DNA from: an uncultured Hoeflea sp.
GTDB lineage: Bacteria > Pseudomonadota > Alphaproteobacteria > Rhizobiales > Rhizobiaceae
Assembly (NCBI RefSeq): GCF_947501405.1
Contig: NZ_CANMVK010000001.1
Span: 744,001 to 808,000, forward strand
Direction: 5' to 3'
DNA: 64,000 bases
The notes beneath the pieces were generated by a model that was not told the DNA's origin, did no database searches, and worked only from the letters and a program-made list of their open reading frames with translations. Positions 55,687 through 63,746 of this stretch are shown here, piece after piece (position 1 is the stretch's first letter; the number at the start of each line of letters is the position of its first letter). The position numbers were made by a program, and so were the translations under genes.

Positions 55687-56523
55687 ATGAAACTCGTGCA
55701 TATTTCAGACATCCACATTCATTCCAAGCCCATTCACGGGCTCGATCCGGTGGCCAATTTCCGCGCCTGCCTGGCCTATGTGGAAGCCCATGACATGGAT
55801 GCCGACAAGGTGGTGATCACCGGCGATCTGACCCATTGCGGAGACGAGCGCAGTTACCGGGATCTGGCGGAAATCCTGGAAGCCAGTCCGCTCAAGGACA
55901 AGCTCGCGCCGCGGCTGATGATCGGCAATCATGATGATCGCGAGACCTTCGCATCGGTGTTTTCTGCGGTCCCGCGCGACGCCGGCGGCTTCGTGCAGTG
56001 GACCGAGGAGACACCGCAAGGCCTGTTTGTCTATATGGACACGGTCGATCAGGGCCGGCATGGCGGGCTCTATTGCGAGGCGCGGATGGCGTGGCTGTCA
56101 GCGGTTCTGACTGCTGCGAGGGCGAGCGGGCAGCGAGTCTATCTCTTCATGCACCATAATCCGGTGCGCGTGCATGTCGCCAATGCCGACATTATCGGGC
56201 TGTTCAATCTGCGCGAAGTGCAGGCGCTGCTCAAAAGCTTCAATGACGTGATTTCCCATATGTTTTTTGGCCATTGCCACTATTCGCTCAGCGGCTCGCT
56301 GGGCGGGATTTCGTATTCGGCGCCGCGGTCGACCAATCATCCCAGCTGGCCCGATTTCCTGGGCCCCATAAATCGCTCGGGCCATGGCGAACTCGCGCCC
56401 AACTACAATGTGTGCTTTCTTGGCGATGACAGCACGGTGGTGCATTCGATCGATTTTCTCGATGCCGGAAAGGTGCAATGGACGGTCGAGGACGACACGT
56501 TGCTGACGAAGGTGCGGATCTGA
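55687..56523 (+). CDS. Class III cyclic nucleotide/glycerophosphodiester phosphodiesterase family
   Basis: This 278-aa metallophosphoesterase has KLVHISDIHIHS, VVITGDLTHCGDE, LMIGNHDDRETF, FMHHNPVRVH and FFGHCHYSLSG, close to CpdA/GpdQ enzymes that cut cAMP or glycerophosphodiesters. ATG 55687 follows GAGAAGG; the track starts earlier at 55633. It lies upstream of the transketolase genes but is separated by an operator-like palindrome, so it is probably its own unit. A role in phosphodiester scavenging beside the phosphorus island is possible. Confidence 0.82.
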   Translation: MKLVHISDIHIHSKPIHGLDPVANFRACLAYVEAHDMDADKVVITGDLTHCGDERSYRDLAEILEASPLKDKLAPRLMIGNHDDRETFASVFSAVPRDAGGFVQWTEETPQGLFVYMDTVDQGRHGGLYCEARMAWLSAVLTAARASGQRVYLFMHHNPVRVHVANADIIGLFNLREVQALLKSFNDVISHMFFGHCHYSLSGSLGGISYSAPRSTNHPSWPDFLGPINRSGHGELAPNYNVCFLGDDSTVVHSIDFLDAGKVQWTVEDDTLLTKVRI

Positions 56524-56549
56524 TCCGGCCGGTTGGTGCCTAGGGCGAT

Positions 56550-56582
56550 TATACAAAAGACAGTGACATTGACATTTGTATA
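56550..56582. promoter_or_regulatory. Inverted repeat upstream of transketolase-RLP operon
   Basis: TATACAAA (56550-56557) and TTTGTATA (56575-56582) are perfect eight-base inverted arms with a 17-bp spacer that contains the tandem TGACAT-TGACAT. It sits in the 96-bp leader of the operon and is a good operator candidate for an unidentified regulator. Confidence 0.5.
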
Positions 56583-56619
56583 GTCTCGGGCGATGGTCAC
56601 CCCGAAAAGGGAGACTGCC

Positions 56620-57549
56620 GTGCGCAACAAACGTTCGACCGAAGAGGTGGCCTTGGGGATACGCAGGCGGGTGTTCGAGCACTCGATGCGCAACAATGGC
56701 GGATATCTCAGCCAGGCCTGTTCCGCCGCCGAGCAACTGGCTTTCTTGTACAACGAAGCGCTCAATCTTGGCGAGCCGGTGCTGCCCGCCGTGCCCAAGC
56801 CGTTTGCCGGTGTGCCGTCGGCGGACAACTCCGACTACGTAACCGGTGCAGGCTACAACGGACCGTTCGAGCCGCAGTTCGACCGGCTGTTCATCGCGCC
56901 CGCGCACTATGCGCTGGTGGCCTATGCGACGCTGATCGAAACCGGCCGCATGGACCCCGAAGGACTGGAGATGTTCAATCAGGACGGATCATCGGTCGAG
57001 ATGATCGGCGCCGAGCATTCGCCGGGCATGGAAGTGCACAACGGCACGCTCGGCATCGGGCTTTCCACCGGCGCCGGGCTGGCCTTCGGGCGCAAGCGGC
57101 GCGGCGACCGCGGCGAGGTCTGCGTGTTCATGTCCGATGGCGAAGTGCAGGAAGGCCAGACCTGGGAAGCGGTGCAGGCAGCAAGCCATCACGGCATCGA
57201 CAATCTCTGGGCGCTGATGGATGTCAACGATCAGCAATGCGACGGGGCGATGGATTCGGTGATGGAGGTGCGCGATATCGCCGCCAAGTTCCGGGCCTTT
57301 GGCGCGGTTTGCGTGGAAATAGACGCCCATGACCTCGACGCCATGCGGCAAGCCAAGGCTGAACCCCATGAGGGACAGCCGCTGATTGTTCTGGCGCGCT
57401 CGTCGCCGACCAAGGGCATGAGCTTTTTGCAGCGGCGGTTTCCAAGACTGCATTATGTCCGCTTCAAATCCGATGAGGAGCGCGCGGAGATGAATGTGTC
57501 CATCGCCGCTGAACTGGGCGTCGAGCCCGTCGAACTGGAGACGCACTGA
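56620..57549 (+). CDS. Transketolase N-terminal (TPP-binding) subunit of split enzyme
   Basis: This 309-aa protein corresponds to the transketolase TPP domain. It contains GAEHSPGMEVHNGTLGIGLSTGAGLAFGRK and a TPP/Mg motif FMSDGEVQEGQTWEAVQAASHHGIDNLWALMDVNDQQ (G-D-G present as S-D-G). GTG 56620 behind GGGAGA is preferred to ATG 56593, which lacks a ribosome binding site. The C-terminal half is the next gene, one base away. The reaction moves two-carbon ketol units between sugar phosphates; the actual donor here is unknown. Confidence 0.85.
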   Translation: MRNKRSTEEVALGIRRRVFEHSMRNNGGYLSQACSAAEQLAFLYNEALNLGEPVLPAVPKPFAGVPSADNSDYVTGAGYNGPFEPQFDRLFIAPAHYALVAYATLIETGRMDPEGLEMFNQDGSSVEMIGAEHSPGMEVHNGTLGIGLSTGAGLAFGRKRRGDRGEVCVFMSDGEVQEGQTWEAVQAASHHGIDNLWALMDVNDQQCDGAMDSVMEVRDIAAKFRAFGAVCVEIDAHDLDAMRQAKAEPHEGQPLIVLARSSPTKGMSFLQRRFPRLHYVRFKSDEERAEMNVSIAAELGVEPVELETH

Positions 57550-57550
57550 C

Positions 57551-58555
57551 ATGGTTGAAATGGTCAATCGCCCCTATGCGTCGGCATTCGAGGCCTATGC
57601 GGTCAAAAATCCGGAAGTGTTGTGCCTGTCGGCGGATCTCACTTCGTCCTGCGAGATCGACGGTTTCCGCGACCGGCATCCCGATCAGTTTCTCTCGCTC
57701 GGGATGGCCGAGCAAAACATGATGAGCTTTGCCGGCGGGCTGGGATTGGCCGGCTACCGGCCGTTCCTGCACTCCTTCGGTGTGTTCTTGTACCGCCGTC
57801 CTTACGATCAACTGATCGCCTCGGTCGCCTATCCGCGCCGCAAGGTGCGGCTGATGGGCTTCCTGCCCGGCATCACCACGCCCGGCGGCATGACCCATCA
57901 GGCAATCGAGGATGTGGCGATCATGCGCTCGATCCCGAACATGTCGATCCTGGAAACCGGCGACGCCACCGAGGTGGAGAGTATCTGCGAGGCCGCTGAT
58001 TCCATCGACGGCCCGGTCTATTGCCGGGTGCTGCGCGGCTCGATCCCCCGGCTGTTCGACACGCCGATCAAGGTCGGCGAGATGCGGGAGCTGGCCACGG
58101 GCGCGGATGTGCTGGTGGTAACCTCCGGCATCGCCACTGAAGAGGCGTTGCGTGCCCGCGATGCCCTTTCCGATGCCGGCGTGTCGATCAGGCATCTGCA
58201 CATTCACACCATCAAGCCGTTTAATGAACAGGCGCTGCTTGATCATATCGGATCGGTGGGCAAGGGCGTGGTGGTGCTCGAAAACCATGTGATCGCCGGC
58301 GGTGTCGGGTCGCTGGTGGCCGAGATCATGGCCGAAAACGGTGTCGGCAAGCCGCTGGTGCGGCTCGGGCTCAACGACACTTTTGCGCATGGCGGCTCGC
58401 GCGGCTATCTGATGAAGCATTACGGTCTTGATGCCGGTGCTCTGGTGCGTGGCATTGAGCGTGTGATGGGGATTGAGACCGGCATCGATGAGGCGGCGTT
58501 GTTGAGCGCGCGGGTCGAGGCGGTGCATTCCGCCGTCAAGGCCGAGGCGCTTTGA
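57551..58555 (+). CDS. Transketolase C-terminal (pyrimidine-binding) subunit of split enzyme
   Basis: This 334-aa protein carries the second half of transketolase. The catalytic Glu of the pyrimidine domain is in LSLGMAEQNMMSFAGGLGLAG, followed by GITTPGGMTHQAIEDVAIMRSIPNM and a C-terminal domain (VVVLENHVIAGGVGSLVAEIMAENG) shared with 1-deoxyxylulose-5-phosphate synthase. ATG 57551 follows the N-subunit stop by one base. Split transketolases occur in pentose catabolic loci. The gene overlaps no other frame and leads into the RLP gene. Confidence 0.86.
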   Translation: MVEMVNRPYASAFEAYAVKNPEVLCLSADLTSSCEIDGFRDRHPDQFLSLGMAEQNMMSFAGGLGLAGYRPFLHSFGVFLYRRPYDQLIASVAYPRRKVRLMGFLPGITTPGGMTHQAIEDVAIMRSIPNMSILETGDATEVESICEAADSIDGPVYCRVLRGSIPRLFDTPIKVGEMRELATGADVLVVTSGIATEEALRARDALSDAGVSIRHLHIHTIKPFNEQALLDHIGSVGKGVVVLENHVIAGGVGSLVAEIMAENGVGKPLVRLGLNDTFAHGGSRGYLMKHYGLDAGALVRGIERVMGIETGIDEAALLSARVEAVHSAVKAEAL

Positions 58556-58557
58556 CA

Positions 58558-59688
58558 ATGGCTGAAGATGACCGGTTCCGGGTTCGCTACAGGCTCAAGG
58601 CAGCGGATTCCGGTGACGCCAAGGCCCGCGCGGTCGGCGTCGCGCTGGAGCAGACGGTGGAGATCCCCGGCGATATCGTGCCGGCGGGCTATATCAGCGA
58701 TGAAATCGTCGGCCGGATCGAAGAGGTCACCGCGCTTGGCGGAGATCTGTTTGAAACCACCATTTCCTACAGCCCCGACAGCGCCGGGACGGAGGTAGTC
58801 CAGCTTCTCAACGTGATCTTCGGCAATTCCTCGATCCAGCAAAATATCCGCGTAGTCGGTTTTGACCCCGGTCCCGCCATACGGACCCGGTTCGCCGGCC
58901 CGCGTTTCGGGATCGAAGGCGTGCGGGCGCGCACCGGGCGCAGCCGCGGCGGGCTGATCTCGCCGGTGATCAAGCCGCAGGGCTCGAGCGTTCGCGAACT
59001 CGCCGGGATCGCCTATCGCTGTGTGCTGGGCGGGGCCGACATCATCAAGGACGATCACGGACTTGCCAACCAGGCCATGGCGCCGTTCCGCGAGCGCGCG
59101 GTGGCGGTCAGCGAGGCGGTGGCCGAGGCCAACGCCAAAACCGGCGGATCGGCCCGTTACTTCGTCAATGTGACAGGCCATAGCGGCTATGCGGTGGATG
59201 AGGCGTTCCAGGCCAAGGAAGCCGGTGCGGGCGGTGTCTTGCTGATGCCCGGCCTGATGGGATTTGGCGTGGTTCAGGCGCTGGCGCGCGATGCCTCTTT
59301 CGATCTGCCGATCATGACCCACCCGAGTTTCACCGGGCCTTTTGTGCTCACACCCGAGACTGGGGTCGATCATGCGTTGATGTATGGTGTCTTCCAGCGG
59401 TTGGCCGGCTCCGATATTTCGGTGTTCCCGAATGTCGGCGGCCGCTTCGGCTTCAGTGCCGAGGAATGCCTGTCGATTGCCGGCGCCTGCCGCGATCCCG
59501 ACGGGCTGGGGCAGCCGATGATGCCGAGCCCCGGCGGCGGCATGAGCGTCGAGCGCGCCGGCGACATGGTGTCGATGTATGGCGAGGATGTGGTCTATCT
59601 GCTCGGCGGCAGCCTGCTGCGGGCGGGCGACAAGATTGCCGACGCGGTGCGCGCCATGCGCGATGCGGTCGACCTGGCCAGCGGATAG
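58558..59688 (+). CDS. RuBisCO-like protein (form IV, non-carboxylating)
   Basis: This 376-aa RuBisCO large-subunit family protein is shorter than true RuBisCO. Lys139 (SPVIKPQG) replaces the K175 region, and Lys164-Asp165-Asp166-His167 (DIIKDDHGL) aligns with K201-D202-D203-E204. The metal-ligand Glu is thus His, and loop 6 is PNVGGRFGFS instead of GKLEG-like. These changes rule out carboxylase activity. Known relatives act on methylthioribulose phosphate (isomerase or enolase) or on oxo-acid phosphates in apionate breakdown. Its position with a split transketolase, and near an importer with mtnK, suggests a pentose-phosphate substrate. Confidence 0.85.
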   Translation: MAEDDRFRVRYRLKAADSGDAKARAVGVALEQTVEIPGDIVPAGYISDEIVGRIEEVTALGGDLFETTISYSPDSAGTEVVQLLNVIFGNSSIQQNIRVVGFDPGPAIRTRFAGPRFGIEGVRARTGRSRGGLISPVIKPQGSSVRELAGIAYRCVLGGADIIKDDHGLANQAMAPFRERAVAVSEAVAEANAKTGGSARYFVNVTGHSGYAVDEAFQAKEAGAGGVLLMPGLMGFGVVQALARDASFDLPIMTHPSFTGPFVLTPETGVDHALMYGVFQRLAGSDISVFPNVGGRFGFSAEECLSIAGACRDPDGLGQPMMPSPGGGMSVERAGDMVSMYGEDVVYLLGGSLLRAGDKIADAVRAMRDAVDLASG

Positions 59689-59873
59689 ACACAGATCTGC
59701 AAGTGCTTCTGTTTCAACCTGCGGCTCCGGAAGGAACCGGTGCAAGGTTCAGATTTCGCTTGAGCAGCGCATTGCCGCGGCTCGCTTTGCGATGGTGAAA
59801 ATCCTGTTTCGACACCAATCTTGATCTGTTCGGGAAAGTGCCCGGCCTGACACTGACACCTTCGTCTGCCAAC

Positions 59874-59904
59874 AAAAAAGGCCGCATCCGAAGATGCGAC
59901 CTTT
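59874..59904 (-). terminator. Rho-independent terminator of the sugar ABC operon
   Basis: On the minus strand AAAGG(T)CGCATC-TTCG-GATGCG(G)CCTTTTTTG forms a stem with one mismatch and a UUCG loop, then a T-tract. It is directional for the ABC transporter genes. The 185 bp between it and the RLP stop hold nothing recognisable. Confidence 0.8.
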
Positions 59905-59938
59905 CCATCCTTGGGAGGATGTTGTGTCTGGGTCAGAC

Positions 59939-60994
59939 CTAGCGCGGAGGCAGCGGCATCCACTCCGTCATCGCGACATCGGCATGGGCGAACTGCGGCA
60001 TGTTGGCCGACAGATCGTCCATGTTCTTGATGTCCTTTTCATTGAGGAAGTCCTGCGTGATCAGCGTCGGCGGCACCACCACCTGAGCGCCGGGATCGCC
60101 ACCGGTCAGCATGATGGCAAGTGAGCGCACCGAGACTTCGCCGACCACGGCGGGGTTGGTGGCAACCGTTGCCGCCCAGGCGCTGTCAGGCTCGCGCATG
60201 GCCGAGATGTCGGCGGTCGAAACATCGGCCGAGTAGATCTTGACGTCCTGGGTGAGGCCGGCCTCGTCGACGGCGATCTTGACGCCCTTGGCGAACTCGT
60301 CATAGGGCGCGAAGAACACCGTGATGTCGGGATTGGCCTGAAGCACCGAGCGTGCCTGGTTGGCGTTGGAGTTGGCGATCGGGTTGTCGAGCGTTCCCAT
60401 CTGGGCGGCTTCGACGATTCCCGGATTGGCGGCCTTGACCTCTTCCCAGGCCTTGTGACGGCGGTCGAGCGGCGCAATACCGGGCACATAGACGTAACCG
60501 GCTTTCCACTCTGTGCCGTTGTCCTTGATCGCCTGCTCAAGCGCCAGCTTGCCCAGCAGATAGTCCGACTGCTCGATCTGCGGGATGGCTTCATTTTCGA
60601 CGTTGACGTCGAAGGCCACGACCTTGATGCCAGCCTCAACGGCGCGCTGCGCCGCTTCCTTCATGGATTCGGTCAGGCCATGCTGGATGATGATGCCATC
60701 AACACCGAGTGCAATCGCCTGGTCGACCATATCGGCCTGAAGGGCGGCGTCCTGACGGCTGTCAAACACCCGCAGATCGACGCCCAGCGCCTTGGCCTGG
60801 GATTCGACGCCCGACAGATAGGCCTGGAAGAAGTCGCCGGTGGAGAGATAGCGCACCAGCGCGATCTTGACCTCGCCGGGATTGTCGAGCGGGGCGGGCA
60901 TGTCGGCGGCTTGCGCCATGCCGCCAAATGGCAGGGCTGCGGCGGCCGCGAGACCTGCAAACAGCGCCAGGGCTTTTCTGCGTATGAGTTTCAT
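59939..60994 (-). CDS. Sugar-type ABC transporter substrate-binding protein (RbsB family)
   Basis: This 351-aa periplasmic binding protein has a signal peptide ending MAQA and RbsB-like features: VKIALVRYLSTGDFFQAYLSG, ALGVDGIIIQHGL, VVAFDVNVEN and TVFFAPYDEFAKG. The ligand is unknown. Divergence of the operon from mtnK points to methylthioribose or a 5-deoxypentose. ATG 60994 follows GGAGG. Confidence 0.88.
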   Translation of the reverse strand: MKLIRRKALALFAGLAAAAALPFGGMAQAADMPAPLDNPGEVKIALVRYLSTGDFFQAYLSGVESQAKALGVDLRVFDSRQDAALQADMVDQAIALGVDGIIIQHGLTESMKEAAQRAVEAGIKVVAFDVNVENEAIPQIEQSDYLLGKLALEQAIKDNGTEWKAGYVYVPGIAPLDRRHKAWEEVKAANPGIVEAAQMGTLDNPIANSNANQARSVLQANPDITVFFAPYDEFAKGVKIAVDEAGLTQDVKIYSADVSTADISAMREPDSAWAATVATNPAVVGEVSVRSLAIMLTGGDPGAQVVVPPTLITQDFLNEKDIKNMDDLSANMPQFAHADVAMTEWMPLPPR

Positions 60995-61026
60995 GAGTGT
61001 TTCCTCCGTTGCATGTAAGTTTTGGT

Positions 61027-62094
61027 CTAGTGGCTGCCGTTCTTGCGAGCGGACAGCGAGAAGGTGAAGACCAGCGCCAAAACCAGCACCAGGCCCTTGA
61101 TGAAATCCTGGGTGTAGTAGGGCGCGTTCATCATGGTGAGGCCCTGAAGCAGGATGCCCACGAACAGCGCGCCCATGGCGGTGCCGAAGGCGTTGGGTTT
61201 TGCCGCACCGAGCACCGCAAAGCCGATCAACGAGGCAGCGACCGCGTCAAGCAGCAAATTGGTGCCCGAAGCGATGTCGCCGCGGCCGAGCCGGGCAGCA
61301 AGCAGCATGCCGCCGACAGACGCCAATACGCCCGAGATCATGTAGGCCATGATCTTGTAGTTGTTGACATTGGTGCCGGTCAGGCTGGCGGCGCGCTCGT
61401 TCGAGCCGATGGCGTACATCAGCCGGCCATGGCGTGTGAGCTCGAGAAAACCCCAGACCAGAATGCCGATGATGATCAGAAAGATCACCGGCGCGGGGAC
61501 CAGGTTTTCCAAAACGAAATCAAACCGGTGACGGCCGAGCTGCAAAAACAGCGGCGAGAAGATGCCTTCGGCGGTCGAGCCATCGGGCAGGGTCATGCCC
61601 TGGGCGATGGAGCGGCCCTCGGTGGGGATACGCTGCAGCCCGACCAGGAGAAACATCATGCCAAGCGTTGCGAGAAGATCCGGGACCTTGGTCTTGACGA
61701 TCAGCAACCCGTTGACCAGCCCGATAAAGGCACCCATCGCCAGGCAGGCGAGAATGGCGACGAAAGCGGACTGCTCAAGCACCACCATCATATAGGCCGA
61801 CAGCATCATTGAAGAGGTGGCGACCGAGCCGATCGACAAGTCAAAACCACCCACCACCAGGGTGCAGGTCACGCCCAATGCCAGGATCCCGGTGATCGCC
61901 ACCGACTGGAAGATGAAGACGGCGCTGCGCGGGCCGGCGAAGCCATTGGCGAAGACCGAAAAGAAAATCACCAGCCCTACCAGAAGGGCCAGAAACCCGT
62001 AGCGGATGGCAAGATCAATGGTGCTCGCGGACCGGGCTTGCGGACGCGGCGCGACGGGCGCGGAGGTTTCGGACGGGTCGAGATTGATGCTCAT
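61027..62094 (-). CDS. Sugar-type ABC transporter permease (RbsC family)
   Basis: This 355-aa permease starts at ATG 62094 in the ATPase stop (ATGA); the 565-aa track ORF is an extension. It shows FLALLVGLVIFFSVF, LALGVTCTLVVGGFDLSIGSVA and the loop AIGSNERAASLTGTNVNNYKIMAYM, typical of RbsC/BPD permeases with about eight membrane segments. Translocates the pentose-like ligand with the two flanking genes. Confidence 0.9.
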   Translation of the reverse strand: MSINLDPSETSAPVAPRPQARSASTIDLAIRYGFLALLVGLVIFFSVFANGFAGPRSAVFIFQSVAITGILALGVTCTLVVGGFDLSIGSVATSSMMLSAYMMVVLEQSAFVAILACLAMGAFIGLVNGLLIVKTKVPDLLATLGMMFLLVGLQRIPTEGRSIAQGMTLPDGSTAEGIFSPLFLQLGRHRFDFVLENLVPAPVIFLIIIGILVWGFLELTRHGRLMYAIGSNERAASLTGTNVNNYKIMAYMISGVLASVGGMLLAARLGRGDIASGTNLLLDAVAASLIGFAVLGAAKPNAFGTAMGALFVGILLQGLTMMNAPYYTQDFIKGLVLVLALVFTFSLSARKNGSH

Positions 62095-63623
62095 GCGTAG
62101 GCTGCCTTTGCGGGTTGCCCGGATTGATCCGGCGCGGACCCAGTTACCGCGGTGAGGACCTCGTTGAGATCCACGTTCTGATTTCTGAACTCCGCCGAGA
62201 CGGAGTGTTCGTTCATGACGATGATCCGGTCGGCGACTTCGAGCGCTTCGTCGAGTTCGGATACGAAGACCAGCGTTCCGCGCTCCTTCGAGGTCTCGCG
62301 AATCTTGCGGCCAATGTCGCGGCGGGCGCGAATGTCGACGCCCTGGAAGGGCTCGTCGAGCAGCAACAGCCGGCAGTTCTCCGCAAGCCATCGCGCCAGC
62401 ATGACCTTTTGCTGATTGCCGCCCGACAGCGTGTTGATGCCATCGGTCTCGCCCTGGCACACCACCGATAGTGACTCGATCATTCGTGTGGCAGTTGCCC
62501 GCTCCTTGCTCCGGTTGAGGAAGGACAGCCGAGAATAGCGCTGAAGGAAAGGCACGGTGATGTTGCGGGCGAGGTTGAAATCGGCGACCACGGCATTGTT
62601 GGCCCGGTCCTTGGGCGACATGAACACGCCCCGGGAGATGGCGGCTTGCGGGCTTTTGGGTGCGTAGGCTTGCCCATCGACCAGTATCTGTCCGGCGGCG
62701 GGTTTCTGCAGGCCGAACAGGCACTGGGCGAAAGCGGTCTTGCCACTGCCGAGCAAGCCGGTGATGGCGACCACCTCGTTCTCCGACAAATCGAAATCGA
62801 AAGGCCGGCTGCCCGGCAGGAGCTGCATCTGCTTGATGTTGAGCACCTGCTTGCCGCGCGAGCGGATTTCGATGTCGACATCGGTCATCCGGTGGCCGAG
62901 CATGGCGTTGACGGCGCCCTCATAATCGAGCGTTTCACCCTCAAAGACTCCTGAGATCTCGCCATCGCGCATGGATACGATGCGATCTGCGATGCGGCGG
63001 ATGTCTGACATGCGGTGGGAGATGTAGAGCACCGCAACCCCGCGCTCGGACAGCCGCTCGATGAGTTCGAACAGACGCTCGGCTTCGGACGCCGAGAGCG
63101 AGGAGGTGGGTTCGTCAAGGATCAGCAATTGCGGATCGTGCGCCATGGCCCGGGCAATGGCGATCAGCTGGCGATCGGCGACGCCAAGTTCCGAGACCGG
63201 CTGGCGGACATTGAGCGACAGCCCCATGCGGCTGGCGATGCGTTCGGCGTCGGCATAGTTTTTTCTGCGCTTGAGCAAAAAGCCGTAGCCTGGTTCGGCC
63301 AGGCGGTCGATCAGCAGGTTGGAGGCGACATCGAGATCGGGGATCACCCCGTCATTGATACTCTGGTGGACGGTGACGACGCCGGCGCGGATAGCCTCCG
63401 CAGGGGTGGTCGGGTTGAACGGTTTGCCATGCAGGGTGACTGCGCCCCCATCCAGCCGGTGAACGCCGCAAAGAATCTTGACCAGGGTGGACTTGCCCGC
63501 GCCATTGGCGCCCATCAACACCGTGACGGTGCCTGCCGGAAGGGCAAGGTTCAGGCCCTTGAGCACGCGGTTGTCGCCAAAGGATTTTTCGACGCCGCGC
63601 AGGTCGCAAAGAGTTTCGTTCAT
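62091..63623 (-). CDS. Sugar-type ABC transporter ATPase with two nucleotide-binding domains (RbsA family)
   Basis: This 510-aa protein has two ABC domains: GANGAGKST with LGVADRQLIAIARAM and LLILDEPTSSLS in the first, GLLGSGKTA with LSGGNQQKVMLARWL and LLLLDEPFQGVD in the second. ATG 63623 follows CCGGAGG; the track start at 63662 is 13 residues longer. First gene of the importer operon, facing mtnK across about 120 bp. Confidence 0.92.
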   Translation of the reverse strand: MNETLCDLRGVEKSFGDNRVLKGLNLALPAGTVTVLMGANGAGKSTLVKILCGVHRLDGGAVTLHGKPFNPTTPAEAIRAGVVTVHQSINDGVIPDLDVASNLLIDRLAEPGYGFLLKRRKNYADAERIASRMGLSLNVRQPVSELGVADRQLIAIARAMAHDPQLLILDEPTSSLSASEAERLFELIERLSERGVAVLYISHRMSDIRRIADRIVSMRDGEISGVFEGETLDYEGAVNAMLGHRMTDVDIEIRSRGKQVLNIKQMQLLPGSRPFDFDLSENEVVAITGLLGSGKTAFAQCLFGLQKPAAGQILVDGQAYAPKSPQAAISRGVFMSPKDRANNAVVADFNLARNITVPFLQRYSRLSFLNRSKERATATRMIESLSVVCQGETDGINTLSGGNQQKVMLARWLAENCRLLLLDEPFQGVDIRARRDIGRKIRETSKERGTLVFVSELDEALEVADRIIVMNEHSVSAEFRNQNVDLNEVLTAVTGSAPDQSGQPAKAAYA

Positions 63624-63664
63624 CGGGTCCTCCGGGTAGGATGAAAACAGCAGTGGTGACAAAA

Positions 63665-63680
63665 GTCAACACATATTGAC
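63665..63680. promoter_or_regulatory. Palindrome between ABC operon and mtnK
   Basis: GTCAA-CACATA-TTGAC lies in the divergent region, flanked by further TTGACA/TGACAAA copies (TGACAAAAGTCAACACATATTGACAAA). It could be the operator controlling both the importer and mtnK. The half site TTGAC also occurs in the TGACAT-TGACAT stretch ahead of the transketolase genes. Confidence 0.4.
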
Positions 63681-63746
63681 AAATGAGTGAAATGGGCACT
63701 AGGCTAAGCCTGAAGATAGCCTTGAATGCCCGTCGGGAGGTTGGAA

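Noticed and set aside
59874-59904. The same hairpin as terminator for the RLP operon
   Set aside because: The T-tract exists only on the minus strand; on the plus strand the stem is followed by CCATCC, so it cannot be a normal plus-strand terminator.
61027-62724. 565-aa version of the sugar permease
   Set aside because: The N-terminal 210 residues run in an alternate frame of the ATPase gene; the real start is ATG 62094 within an ATGA overlap.
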